DNA from: Desulfobulbus sp.
GTDB taxonomy: Bacteria > Desulfobacterota > Desulfobulbia > Desulfobulbales > Desulfobulbaceae
Length of the DNA stretch: 64,000 nt
Direction of reading: 5' to 3'
NCBI GenBank assembly: GCA_003604995.1
Contig: QZJD01000069.1
Coordinates: forward strand, 20,302 to 84,301
In this document: positions 16,380 through 25,794 of the stretch, piece by piece
How the letters are laid out: each line of letters starts with the position of its first letter
Position numbering within the stretch: position 1 is the first letter of the stretch
The notes under the pieces: model-generated
What the model saw: only the letters and a program-made list of their open reading frames with translations
Database searches by the model: none
What the model was told of the DNA's origin: nothing
Position numbers and translations under genes: made by a program

Positions 16380-17755
16380 GCGGCGCCCTGCTGGTGGTAG
16401 ACGACGACCGGGCCCACCTGTCCATGCTGCGAACGGTCCTCGCCGGCTGGGGGTACCGGGTGACCGGGGTGGAGGACGGGGGCGAGGCGGTGGCCGCGGT
16501 CCGGGAACGGCCCTTTGACGGCGTGCTCATGGACGTGCGCATGGCCAAGGTGGGCGGCATCGAGGCCCTGCAGCGGATCAAGGCCTACAACCCGGCGATC
16601 CCGGTGATCATCATGACCGCCTACTCATCGGTGGATACCGCGGTGGAGGCCATGAAGCGCGGGGCCTACGATTACCTGACCAAGCCGCTGAACTTCGACG
16701 ATCTGCGCTTCACCCTGGAACGGGCCCTGGAGCACATGGCCCTGGCCAGGGAAAACAAGTCCCTGCGGGAGCAGCTTGCCGGGGACGCGGTGCTGGGCGG
16801 AATCATCGGCGCAAGCAAGGTCATGCGCGACCTGCTCGATACCGTGGTTACCGTTGCCGTCACCGAGGCCACCGTGCTGATCACCGGTGAGAGCGGCACC
16901 GGCAAGGAGCTGATCGCCCGGGCCATCCATGCCAACAGTGCCCGCCGGGAAGGCCCCCTGGTCACCGTCAACTGTGCCGCCCTGACCGACACCCTGCTGG
17001 AGTCCGAGCTGTTCGGCCACGAGAAGGGCGCCTTTACCGGCGCGGACCGCAAGCGCGACGGCCGCTTCATGCAGGCCCAGGACGGCAGCATCTTTCTCGA
17101 CGAGGTGGGCGAGATCCCCCTGGCCATGCAGGCCAAGCTCCTGCGCGCCATCCAGGAACGCGAAATCCAGCGGCTGGGCAGCGACTCCGTGCTCAAGGTG
17201 GACGTCCGGATCATCGCCGCCACCAACCGCGACCTCCTCGCCGACGTTCAGGCCGGCAGGTTCCGCGAGGACCTCTACTACCGGCTGAACGTGGTCAACC
17301 TGCGGATGCCGGCCCTGCGCGAACGCAGCGAGGACATCCCCCTGCTGGCCCGCCATTTCCTGGAACGATTCGCCGCCAGGAACCGCAAGGAGGTCAAAGG
17401 GTTCACCCCGGCGGCCATGGATATCCTGGTCCGTTACCCCTGGCCGGGCAACGTCCGGGAGTTGGAAAACGCCTTGGAGCGGGCGGTGATCATGGCGGTG
17501 GGCGACTACCTGACCGAGCGAGAACTGCCGACCAATATCGTCGCCCTGGTACGCGGCGGCCGGGCGGCGGAAGCGCAGCCTTCCTCCATGGCCGGGCTGG
17601 CCCTGGAGGAGGTCGAAAAGGCGGCGATCAGCCAGACCCTCAAGGAAACCGGCTGGAACAAGAGTGAGGCGGCCAAGCTCCTGGGGATCACCCGTACCAC
17701 CCTCAACAGCAAGATCAAAAAATACGGGATACTCGAGAACGATCCGGCCCGATAA
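16376..17755 (+). CDS. NtrC-family sigma-54 response regulator (ZraR-like)
   Basis: A 459-residue activator: receiver domain (acidic VVDDD, phospho-acceptor Asp in LMDVRMAK, conserved Thr in IIMTAYSS and Lys in YLTKPL), AAA+ domain and Fis-type HTH. The AAA+ part shows Walker A GESGTGKE, the sigma-54 contact loop GAFTGA and Walker B SIFLDEVGE. The C-terminal HTH reads NKSEAAKLLGITRTTLNSKI. It activates sigma-54 RNA polymerase from distant sites, most probably the promoter at 14403-14418. The start overlaps the stop of the kinase gene, so the two are translated together. Confidence 0.92.
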   Translation: MSGALLVVDDDRAHLSMLRTVLAGWGYRVTGVEDGGEAVAAVRERPFDGVLMDVRMAKVGGIEALQRIKAYNPAIPVIIMTAYSSVDTAVEAMKRGAYDYLTKPLNFDDLRFTLERALEHMALARENKSLREQLAGDAVLGGIIGASKVMRDLLDTVVTVAVTEATVLITGESGTGKELIARAIHANSARREGPLVTVNCAALTDTLLESELFGHEKGAFTGADRKRDGRFMQAQDGSIFLDEVGEIPLAMQAKLLRAIQEREIQRLGSDSVLKVDVRIIAATNRDLLADVQAGRFREDLYYRLNVVNLRMPALRERSEDIPLLARHFLERFAARNRKEVKGFTPAAMDILVRYPWPGNVRELENALERAVIMAVGDYLTERELPTNIVALVRGGRAAEAQPSSMAGLALEEVEKAAISQTLKETGWNKSEAAKLLGITRTTLNSKIKKYGILENDPAR

Positions 17756-17796
17756 CGAAGTAAAAACAAAGCGGGGGGAGCCCGCAAGGAGGAACC

Positions 17797-19200
17797 ATGC
17801 ATCCGCACATCTGTCGACCGATCATCTTGTGCTGCCTGCTGGTGCTGCTGGCCCACGGCCCGGCCGGCGCCCTGACCTATGCACCCGGCTTCAGTCTGGA
17901 CAAGATCCCTGACCCGCTGGCCGCGGTCAACCCGGAATATCCCCTCCTGGCCATGGCCCGGCCCTTGGCGGGAGTGCCCTTTTACGACCTCCGCTTCGGC
18001 ACGGTCCTGACCAGGGCGACCCAGGCCACCAATCTGCGCCACGAGTACGCCCGCTTCGACCCGTTCAACGCCGACCGGTCGATGCTCATCCTCCACGAGA
18101 TCTTTAACGGCGATTTCGTGGTCTATCGCACCACCGGCTTCCCCTATGACGCGGCCGCCAACCGGGTCACCGCCCTCCATCCCCTGGAGGAGCCGCGCTG
18201 GGACCCGGTGGAGCCGAACACGGTCTGGGGCTTTGAGGGATTCCGCATTCTGAAAATGGACATGGCGACCGAGCAGTTCAGCACGGTCAAGGATTTCGCC
18301 GCCGACCCGGTCATCGGACCCCTGATCAGCTCGAACCCGCACCTGGGCCTGTACCGGATCACCACCTTGCAGGAAGGGGAATCCTCCACGGACAAGCGCT
18401 ACTGGGCCCTCGCCCTCCAGGGTAGCGCCGACGGCGACCGGCTCCAGTACCTGTTCTGCTGGGACCGGGTGCTGAACCAGGTAGTGGGGGTGACCCCCCT
18501 GAGCGGCGAGGAGGCGGCCCTGGTCGACTGGGTGGGGATGTCGCCGCAGGGCAACTGGGTCCTGATCGGCGGCGACCTCGGCAGCGGCCGGACCGCCGGG
18601 CTGACCATCGCCAACCGTGAGCTGACCACCTTCCACAAGCTGGCCCCGGCCACCGCCCACGCGGACGTCGGTCTGGACAGCCAGGGCAAGGAGGTGGTGG
18701 TCATGCAGAACACGGCCACCGACTACATCGACCTGATCCCCCTCGCCCAGGACACCCTGCCGGTGATCAGCTTTGAGGGATATGCCGCCAGCACCATCGT
18801 CCCCCTGCTCCGCCTCTACTATGCCGGCGACGGCAACGGCTTCCAGGGCGGGGTGCACATCTCCTGCAACTGCGACGGCTGGTGCGTCGTCTCCACCTAT
18901 ACCGCACCGGACCTGCCCGAACAGAACTGGCTGGACCGCACCATCGTCCTGACCCGCCTGGACCGGAACAGCCCGGCCGCCTGGTACCTGGCCAAGGTGT
19001 ACAACACCAGCGGCTCCTACTGGGAGGAAACCCACGCCACCATGAGCAGCGACGGCAGCAAGGTGGTCTGGGCCTCCAACTGGGGACAGGATGTTGGGCT
19101 GGAACAGGTCTTTGTCATGCAGCTGGACATGCCGCCCCTGCCCGGGACGGGACCGGCACGGCGAGGCCTGCCCTGGAGCCTGCTCCTGCTGAAAGATTAG
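17797..19200 (+). CDS. Secreted beta-propeller-like protein of unknown function
   Basis: A 467-residue protein with a clear signal peptide (CCLLVLLAHGPAGA). The body contains repeats of SxDGSKVVWASNWGQD-like and GMSPQGNWVLIGGD-like segments, which suggest a TolB/WD40-like propeller. I do not recognise a specific family and see no catalytic motif. AAGGAGG sits 6-8 bp before the ATG, so translation should be strong. The C-terminus (RRGLPWSLLLLKD) resembles the PFPWxLF tails of secreted proteins at 24171-28747, suggesting the same sorting route. It lies 41 bp after the response regulator in the same direction, so it may be co-transcribed. It is convergent with the copper operon. Confidence 0.6.
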   Translation: MHPHICRPIILCCLLVLLAHGPAGALTYAPGFSLDKIPDPLAAVNPEYPLLAMARPLAGVPFYDLRFGTVLTRATQATNLRHEYARFDPFNADRSMLILHEIFNGDFVVYRTTGFPYDAAANRVTALHPLEEPRWDPVEPNTVWGFEGFRILKMDMATEQFSTVKDFAADPVIGPLISSNPHLGLYRITTLQEGESSTDKRYWALALQGSADGDRLQYLFCWDRVLNQVVGVTPLSGEEAALVDWVGMSPQGNWVLIGGDLGSGRTAGLTIANRELTTFHKLAPATAHADVGLDSQGKEVVVMQNTATDYIDLIPLAQDTLPVISFEGYAASTIVPLLRLYYAGDGNGFQGGVHISCNCDGWCVVSTYTAPDLPEQNWLDRTIVLTRLDRNSPAAWYLAKVYNTSGSYWEETHATMSSDGSKVVWASNWGQDVGLEQVFVMQLDMPPLPGTGPARRGLPWSLLLLKD

Positions 19201-19280
19201 CGGAGATGCTGTCCACCAGGCATCAGCTCCGGACCTGGCCCTTCAGCGATCAGGAACAGAGCGCACCCCGGTTGAGCTCT

Positions 19281-21674
19281 TTAAAAGCGGACTTGCAGGC
19301 CGCCGCCGAATCCGTATTCAGTGTGGTAATTACCGATGAGAGAGATGTTTTTCCTGATAAGATAGGTGAGGGCAATGCCCCCCTCCCAATCCTCATGCGT
19401 ATCGTACCTGACCTCGCCGGCAAGAGTCAGACGGGGAGTCAGGTCCAGGGTTTTTTCCAGGGCGGCTCTCGCCCCTCCGTCGGTGTCGACCCATGCCCTG
19501 GCCTCCAGGTTGAGCGGCAGCAGATAGCGGAAGCCGAATACGCCGCGGGTCTCGTCGATCTCGCCGTCCTCCCCCTCCATATCCAGCCCGCCCAGCAGGG
19601 AGAAAAACCGGTTAACGTACCGGTTATAGGAGACGAGCACTTCCCACTCGACTTCGTCCACCTCCTGCCAGCCGGCTTCCCACTCCGCAGTGAGGATATT
19701 GCGGGTGTTTGCCAGGGAGAACATTCCTTCGGTCATGTTGCTGAGGATGTCGGCCTCGCCCCATAAATACCAGTGATCCGCATAGAGATTGGGACGGATG
19801 GCGGCAAGCGCCGGATCGATGACAAAGTCTTCGTATTCCACCAGGCGCGCCATTCCGCTTTCCATGTGGTAGAGCAGGTGACAGTGAAAAAACCAATCTC
19901 CGACCTCGTCTGCGTCGAATTCAATGACCGTGGTGGCCATGGGCGCAACGTCAACGGTATGTTTGAGCGGGGCGTAATCGCCCTGTTTGTTGACAACCCG
20001 GAAAAAGTGGCCGTGCAGATGCATCGGATGGTGCATCATGGTCCGGTTGATCATGATAAACCGCGTCACTTCGCCCTGCCTGACCAGGATCGAGTCGCTC
20101 TCGGCAAGGGTTTTGTTGTTCAGCGTCCAGACGTAGCGTTCCATATCGCCATCCAGGGTGAGGCGGATTTCCCGGACCGGCCTGGCCGCCGCAAAAGCCG
20201 TGGACTTGAGCGCCTTGAGGTCTCCATAGGGCGTCCCCGGGCGTTCCGGGCCCATGCCGTCTACCGCAAGATTCTTCGCGGATGCGGTATCCGCCCCCAG
20301 AAGACTGAAATCATTCCCGTATTTTTTGCCTGCCCGCAGGTCCTGGTGAGGGGTCATTGCTGAGTGGCTCTCCGTTGCCATACCTGAGGCGGGGGTTTGC
20401 GGGGTGTCCATCCGCATGCCGGAATGAGGGGCCATTGCCGTCCCGCTCATCGGCTGGTGATCCATGTGCTCCATTGTCATCGGGACTGATCCGGCATCAT
20501 GGGTCATGTGCTCCATGTGCTGCATGGCCCCCATGTCCATTTCGCCCATGCCCATCATGCCCGGCCGGTCAAATTCGCCCGCTTGCACATCGCTGTCGGC
20601 CATGCCCATCACCCCTGCCGGGGTGATGGCGAAGATATCCTTCCAACTGAAATGGCCCATACCCTGATACAGGTTCGGCCGGGGTATGGCAGGCGCCGGT
20701 TGGGGACTGCCCGAACCGATCCAGACCGAAGCATATCCGGACCCGTCGTGGGCGGTGGCCCGGAATTCAAAACTGCCGGCCTCTTTGAGCTGGACCAGGA
20801 CATCATATGTCTCTGCCACCCCGATGAGGAACCGGCCGGAGGTGAATGGCTCCACATCCTGCCCGTCCGCGGCAACAATGGCCATGGGGCCGCCGGCAAA
20901 CTCCAGGTGGAAGTAGGTGGTGGCCGACCCGTTAATGATGCGCAGGCGGACGGTCTCACCGGGCCGGGCCGCAAGGTTGGATTCGGTTTTGCCGTTGGCC
21001 AGAAAGCGGTCATAGGCAACGTCCGAGATATCCATCGGCGGCATGCGCTGCAGCTCGCGCTGGAAGTAGCTGCCGAGCATGCCGAGGCGAGCGGCACCCA
21101 GGATGCTCTGGCCGCTGCCCTTCTCAATCGTATACCACTCGCTGCCGCGCTTCAGGGTGCGCAGCACCGAATGGGGATCTTCATCGGTCCAGTCCGAAAG
21201 AAGGACGACACGGTCACGGTCCGCGTGGCCGGCGTGTCCCCGGGGCTGGATAACGATCGCTCCGTATACCCCGCTTTGCTCCTGGAGGGCGCTGTGGGAA
21301 TGATACCAGTAGGTGCCGCTCTGGCGGATCGGAAATTCATAGGTAAAGGTCGCATCCGGTGCTATGGGTGGGAAGCTGATGTAGGGGACGCCGTCCATCC
21401 CCGGCGGGACAAGGAGGCCGTGCCAATGGATCGAGGTATCCGCATCCATCCTGTTGCGGACCTTGATGCGGGCGAGGTCCCCCTCGGTAAAGCGCAGGAC
21501 CGGCCCGGGAATGGCGCTGTTGATGGTCATGGCCTGCACCGGTTTGCCGCTGATAGTGACTTCCTGCCTGGCGATGGTGAGTTCGTATTCGACGGTTTCT
21601 GCCCCGGCCTGTATGCCGTTGCCCAAAACAAAAAGAAGCAGGGCTGCACTTATTCTGGAAATTCCGGTCAACAT
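19281..21674 (-). CDS. CopA-type multicopper oxidase fused to a CopB-like outer-membrane domain
   Basis: A 797-residue secreted copper-resistance oxidase. All four copper-binding motifs are present: HWHG, WYHSH, HPMHLHGH and HCHLLYHMESGM. A Met/His-rich insertion (MGMGEMDMGAMQHMEHMTHD) lies between domains 2 and 3, as in Cu(I)-oxidising CopA/PcoA proteins. After the oxidase domains, about 195 residues resemble CopB/PcoB beta-strand sequence (WGEADILSNMTEG; EWEVLVSYNRYVNRFFSLLG; RYDTHEDWEGGIALTYLIRK) and end in a terminal Phe, as outer-membrane barrels do. CopA and CopB are normally separate proteins. Start ATG 21674 has AAAGGAG 7-8 bp upstream; in-frame 21695 has no site. It is 22 bp downstream of the Cu+-ATPase gene. 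Confidence 0.88.
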   Translation of the reverse strand: MLTGISRISAALLLFVLGNGIQAGAETVEYELTIARQEVTISGKPVQAMTINSAIPGPVLRFTEGDLARIKVRNRMDADTSIHWHGLLVPPGMDGVPYISFPPIAPDATFTYEFPIRQSGTYWYHSHSALQEQSGVYGAIVIQPRGHAGHADRDRVVLLSDWTDEDPHSVLRTLKRGSEWYTIEKGSGQSILGAARLGMLGSYFQRELQRMPPMDISDVAYDRFLANGKTESNLAARPGETVRLRIINGSATTYFHLEFAGGPMAIVAADGQDVEPFTSGRFLIGVAETYDVLVQLKEAGSFEFRATAHDGSGYASVWIGSGSPQPAPAIPRPNLYQGMGHFSWKDIFAITPAGVMGMADSDVQAGEFDRPGMMGMGEMDMGAMQHMEHMTHDAGSVPMTMEHMDHQPMSGTAMAPHSGMRMDTPQTPASGMATESHSAMTPHQDLRAGKKYGNDFSLLGADTASAKNLAVDGMGPERPGTPYGDLKALKSTAFAAARPVREIRLTLDGDMERYVWTLNNKTLAESDSILVRQGEVTRFIMINRTMMHHPMHLHGHFFRVVNKQGDYAPLKHTVDVAPMATTVIEFDADEVGDWFFHCHLLYHMESGMARLVEYEDFVIDPALAAIRPNLYADHWYLWGEADILSNMTEGMFSLANTRNILTAEWEAGWQEVDEVEWEVLVSYNRYVNRFFSLLGGLDMEGEDGEIDETRGVFGFRYLLPLNLEARAWVDTDGGARAALEKTLDLTPRLTLAGEVRYDTHEDWEGGIALTYLIRKNISLIGNYHTEYGFGGGLQVRF

Positions 21675-21696
21675 CCTGGCTGCTCCTTTGTCCATT

Positions 21697-24072
21697 TTAC
21701 GTAATGTGTATCCGCCGCAGCCTGAGGGAGTTGCCGACAACCGAAACAGACGAGAGGCTCATCGCCGCCGCCGCGATCATCGGCGAGAGCAGGATCCCCA
21801 GAAACGGATAGAGCACCCCGGCGGCCACCGGGACACCCAGCGAGTTGTAAACAAAGGCGAAAAAAAGGTTCTGCCTGATGTTCGCCATGGTGGCGCGGGA
21901 GAGTTTTCGTGCCCGGACGATGCCGGTGAGGTCGCCTTTGACCAGGGTGACCCCTGCCGATTCCATGGCCACATCGGTGCCGGTGCCCATGGCGATGCCC
22001 ACATGGGCCTGGGCCAGGGCAGGCGCATCGTTGATCCCGTCTCCGGCCATGGCAACCATTTTCCCCTCATCCTGCAACCGCTTGACCTCCGCCGCCTTTT
22101 CCTCGGGCAGCACCTCGGCCACCACTCCATCAATGCCCAGTTTTGCAGCCACGGCCTCGGCGGTAGCCCGGTTGTCACCGGTGAGCATCACCACCCGCAA
22201 CCCCTCATCGTGCAGCGCACGGATGGCCTGCGGCGTGGTTTCCTTGATCGGGTCGGAGACCGCCAGCAGTCCGGCAAGTTTGCCGGCGGCGGCAACGAAC
22301 ATGACCGTCTGGGCCTCCTTGCGCATATCTTCAGCGCGTTTCGCCAGTTCCGCGATTTCGACGCCGAAATCCTCCATCAGCCTGAGGTTGCCGAGCAGTA
22401 CCCTGCTCCCCTCAACCGTTCCGGAAACCCCTTTGCCGGTATGCGACGCAAAGTCGGCCGCTTCCAGGGGATTGACACCACGTTCCCCGGCGCCGGCCAC
22501 GATGGCTGCCGCCAGGGGGTGTTCGCTTGCCTTCTCCAGGCTGGCCGCAAACTTCAGGAGTGTTTCCTCGGCCATGCCCTCCGCTGTCACCACCCCGGTC
22601 AGTTTCGGCTTGCCAAGGGTCAGGGTGCCGGTCTTGTCCACCACCAGGGTATCGATCCGGCGCAGGGTCTCGATGGCCTCGGCGTTCTTGAACAGTACCC
22701 CCATGGTGGCGCCCTTGCCGGTGGCCACCATGATGGACATGGGGGTGGCGAGCCCCAGGGCGCACGGACAGGCAATGATCAGCACCGATACCGCGACGAT
22801 CAGGGCATACGCCAGGCGCGGATCAGGGCCGAAATAATACCAGATGATAAAGGCGGCAAGGGCGACCGAAATAACCACCGGGACAAACCAGCCGGAAACG
22901 GTATCGGCCAGCTTCTGGATCGGCGCCCGTGATCGTTGCGCCTCCGCCACCATTTTGACAATCTGCGCGAGCAGGGTCTCGCTGCCCACCTTTTCGGCAC
23001 GCATGGTGAGCGCGCCGGTGGTGTTGACCGTGGCGCCGATCACCTTGTCGCCCGGCTGTTTTTTGACCGGGATCGGCTCGCCGGAAATCATCGACTCGTC
23101 CACCGAGCTTGCGCCGTCGACCACCGTGCCGTCCACCGGCACCTTCTCGCCCGGCCTGATCCTGAGCACATCCCCTTTCTGGACATGCTCCAGGGGGATA
23201 TCGGTCTCGCTGCCGTCGTCATTGATCTTCCGCGCCGTCTTCGGCGCCAGCCCCAGGAGTGCCCTGATGGCGGCGCCGGTCTGGCCGCGGGCTTTCAGCT
23301 CCATGACCTGGCCCAGCAGAATCAAGGTGACGATCACCGCCGCCGCCTCGAAGTACACGCCAACGGCGCCGTCATGGCCGCGCATTTCGTCAGGAAAGAC
23401 CGCCGGGAACAGAACGGCGATCACGCTGTAGACATACGCCACCGATACGCCCAGGCCGATCAGGGTGAACATGTTGAGACTTTTGTTGAGGAGCGATTGC
23501 ACAGCCCGGACATGAAACACCCAGCCGGCCCAGAGCACCACCGGCGTGGCCAGGACCAGCTCCAGCAGGGCCAGAGCGCGGGGCGAGGCCAGGTTTTCCA
23601 GGAGACGGCCGCCCGGCAGCATATCGCGCATGGCAATGATGACCAGGGGGGCGCTGAGGACCGCGCTCAGAATGAACCGGCGGCGCATGACCGCATATTC
23701 CGGGCTTTCCTCAGAGCCGTCAGCGTCGGCCAGCAGCGGCTCGAGGGCCATGCCGCATTTTGGACAGCTGCCCGGCCCATCCCGAATTATTTCCGGATGC
23801 ATGGGACAGGTGTACCGCATGCCCGCGGCCGCTGGAGACTCCGGCTCGGATGCGGCCCGGTCCGCCGCCGGCAAAAGATAGGATTGGGGATGCGCCTGGA
23901 ATTTGCCCAGGCAGTGCTCGCCGCAGAAATAATAGGCTTGGCCGCCGTGCTCATGGCGGATGAATTGGCCGGGATCGTCGGTGGACATGCCGCAGACCGG
24001 ATCGGTGACTTTTCCCGGCAGGCCCTGATGCTCTTCACCCGCCAAATGGTGTTTTTGCGTCGTGCCCGGCAT
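21697..24072 (-). CDS. copA: Cu+-exporting P1B-type ATPase
   Basis: A 791-residue inner-membrane pump that expels Cu+ from the cytoplasm. Instead of the usual CxxC HMA domain, the N-terminus has a YHS domain ([10 protein letters not shown]...YYFCGEHC, about 24-55) and a heavy-metal-binding domain (YTCPMHPEI...CPKCGM, about 86-110). Core motifs: CPC in the ion channel ([13 protein letters not shown]), actuator GE in ISGEP, phosphorylation site DKTGTLT, HP in SEHPLAAAI, and [13 protein letters not shown] marks monovalent copper or silver specificity. Start 24072 has AGGAGG about 8 bp upstream. The oxidase gene follows after 22 bp; export plus periplasmic Cu(I) oxidation is a classic pair. Confidence 0.95.
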   Translation of the reverse strand: MPGTTQKHHLAGEEHQGLPGKVTDPVCGMSTDDPGQFIRHEHGGQAYYFCGEHCLGKFQAHPQSYLLPAADRAASEPESPAAAGMRYTCPMHPEIIRDGPGSCPKCGMALEPLLADADGSEESPEYAVMRRRFILSAVLSAPLVIIAMRDMLPGGRLLENLASPRALALLELVLATPVVLWAGWVFHVRAVQSLLNKSLNMFTLIGLGVSVAYVYSVIAVLFPAVFPDEMRGHDGAVGVYFEAAAVIVTLILLGQVMELKARGQTGAAIRALLGLAPKTARKINDDGSETDIPLEHVQKGDVLRIRPGEKVPVDGTVVDGASSVDESMISGEPIPVKKQPGDKVIGATVNTTGALTMRAEKVGSETLLAQIVKMVAEAQRSRAPIQKLADTVSGWFVPVVISVALAAFIIWYYFGPDPRLAYALIVAVSVLIIACPCALGLATPMSIMVATGKGATMGVLFKNAEAIETLRRIDTLVVDKTGTLTLGKPKLTGVVTAEGMAEETLLKFAASLEKASEHPLAAAIVAGAGERGVNPLEAADFASHTGKGVSGTVEGSRVLLGNLRLMEDFGVEIAELAKRAEDMRKEAQTVMFVAAAGKLAGLLAVSDPIKETTPQAIRALHDEGLRVVMLTGDNRATAEAVAAKLGIDGVVAEVLPEEKAAEVKRLQDEGKMVAMAGDGINDAPALAQAHVGIAMGTGTDVAMESAGVTLVKGDLTGIVRARKLSRATMANIRQNLFFAFVYNSLGVPVAAGVLYPFLGILLSPMIAAAAMSLSSVSVVGNSLRLRRIHIT

Positions 24073-24170
24073 GGTTGTCTCCTCCTGTGTACAGTATGTT
24101 TACGATCCCCAGGAATAATTGCTCGGCAAAATCCTCTTCTTGTCTCCGTTGGGATGGTGGCGGCCTGAAC

Positions 24171-25706
24171 TCAAGGACGCGGCGCCTTGTTCATAATCGC
24201 CGGCAGGAACAGGTTCCAGGGGAAAGGATCAGGGCCGGCCAGCTTGCAGACAAAGATGTCCTCAAACCCGGCGCTGGTCAGGTTGAGGGCTCCGGCGCCC
24301 GGATCGAAATCGGCTGCTCCCTGGAAAACACCGGTGGCATGGACGGTGCCGTCCGCGGATGCGGCAAGGTCAAAGCCGTAATCGGCCGATGGCCCGCCCA
24401 TGGCCCCGGCCCAGACCAGGTGGCCGCTCGCGGTCAGCTTGCTGATAAAAATATCCTCGGCACCGGCACTGACCAGATTGAAGGTCCCGGCGCCCGGGTC
24501 AAAATCGGCGGTGCCGTTGAACCCGCCGGTGGTGAAGACGTTATTCGCACCATCCACGGCAATGCCGTAGCCCACGTCGGCCGCGAGCCCCCCCATGGCC
24601 CGGGCCCAGAGAAAATTGCCGTCGCCGTCCAGCTTGCTGACGAAAATATCGGAAGCACTGAGGGGATCGGTGACCAGATTGACTATCCCGGCGCCCGGGT
24701 CAAAATCAGCGGTGCCGATGAACCAGCCCGTGGATAAAACATTGCCCATGGAGTCGACGGCGACGGCCTGGCCGATATCCTCGGAAATTCCGCCCATGGC
24801 CCTGGACCAGAGAAAATTGCCGCTGCTGTCCAGTTTGCTGACATAGATATCCCTGCTGCCGCCGGCGCTGGTCAGCTGCTCGGCGCCAAAGTCCACCGTA
24901 CCCTGGAACCAGCCGGTGAGATACACGTTGCCGGTCGAATAGAGCGAAATGCCCAGCCCCACGTCAGCTGAAGTGCCCCCGATGGTTTTGGCCCAAACAA
25001 AGGTGCCGTTATTGTCCAGCTTGCTGATAAAGATATCTTCGACATTAACACTGGCACTGCTCAGGTTGGCTGTTCCCTGCCCAGGATCAAAATCCACCGT
25101 GTTCTTGAAATAACCCGTGGTATAGATATTTCCGCCACCATCAACGAGAATGCCGTAGCCGTAATCATCCGCCGTGCCGCCCATGGTCCAGGCCCCGACA
25201 AAATTCCCGTTGCCGTCCAGCTTGCTGATGAAGATATCGGAACTGCCTTCGCTGGTACGAGGTTCGCTGCCCGCGCCCGGATCAAAATCAACGGTGCCGA
25301 CGAAATAGCCTGTCGTATAGACGTTACCCAGGGCATCCGTAACGATCCCCCATCCCTCATCCGAAGAGGAACCTCCGATCGCCCGGGCCCAGACCAGGCC
25401 GCCACTGCTGTCCAGCTTGCTGATAAAAACATCCTTGCTGTTTGCAACGCTGGACAACTCGACCGTTCCGGGGCCCGGATCAAAATCGGCCGTCCCCCGG
25501 AAGTAGCCGGTAGTGTACACATTGCCGGCCGCATCGACATGGATGTCGTAACCCTCATCGTTAAAAGTTGATCCAAACCCCTTGGCCCAGAGCAGATCAC
25601 CAGCCGCGGCATGAACCGGAGCGGCCGGCAGGCCACAAAAAAATAACGCAGCCAGCACGTAACCGGCCGGATTCAGGAGACAAAGAAGCAGACGTAGTGT
25701 TTTCAT
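24171..25706 (-). CDS. Secreted seven-bladed SBBP beta-propeller with PFPWxLF tail
   Basis: A 511-residue secreted protein with a signal peptide ending near VHAAA. It contains seven copies of a roughly 55-60-residue unit with core GNVYTTGYFxGTxDFDPG, each followed by DIFISKLDSSGNFLWA-like sequence. This is the SBBP (seven-bladed beta-propeller) repeat, and seven copies would close one propeller. The fourth copy is degenerate (GTVDFGAEQ). The protein ends PDPFPWNLFLPAIMNKAPRP, a tail shared with other secreted proteins here. No enzyme motif was found; propellers like this are usually surface or binding proteins. GAGG lies just before the start. It is 88 bp after the protease gene and 98 bp before copA in the same direction. 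Confidence 0.85.
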   Translation of the reverse strand: MKTLRLLLCLLNPAGYVLAALFFCGLPAAPVHAAAGDLLWAKGFGSTFNDEGYDIHVDAAGNVYTTGYFRGTADFDPGPGTVELSSVANSKDVFISKLDSSGGLVWARAIGGSSSDEGWGIVTDALGNVYTTGYFVGTVDFDPGAGSEPRTSEGSSDIFISKLDGNGNFVGAWTMGGTADDYGYGILVDGGGNIYTTGYFKNTVDFDPGQGTANLSSASVNVEDIFISKLDNNGTFVWAKTIGGTSADVGLGISLYSTGNVYLTGWFQGTVDFGAEQLTSAGGSRDIYVSKLDSSGNFLWSRAMGGISEDIGQAVAVDSMGNVLSTGWFIGTADFDPGAGIVNLVTDPLSASDIFVSKLDGDGNFLWARAMGGLAADVGYGIAVDGANNVFTTGGFNGTADFDPGAGTFNLVSAGAEDIFISKLTASGHLVWAGAMGGPSADYGFDLAASADGTVHATGVFQGAADFDPGAGALNLTSAGFEDIFVCKLAGPDPFPWNLFLPAIMNKAPRP

Positions 25707-25794
25707 GGTTCCTCGAATTGTACAAATCTCTCAACCGGCAGGGCCGCCGTCGGTTCAGATACCATACCAGGTTCATGCACGTGTTGCCATGGCC

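Noticed and set aside
24171-25706. Regularly spaced DNA repeats that could suggest a CRISPR-like array
   Set aside because: They encode the seven SBBP propeller blades in frame; spacing is that of protein repeats, with no conserved palindromic repeat and spacer structure.
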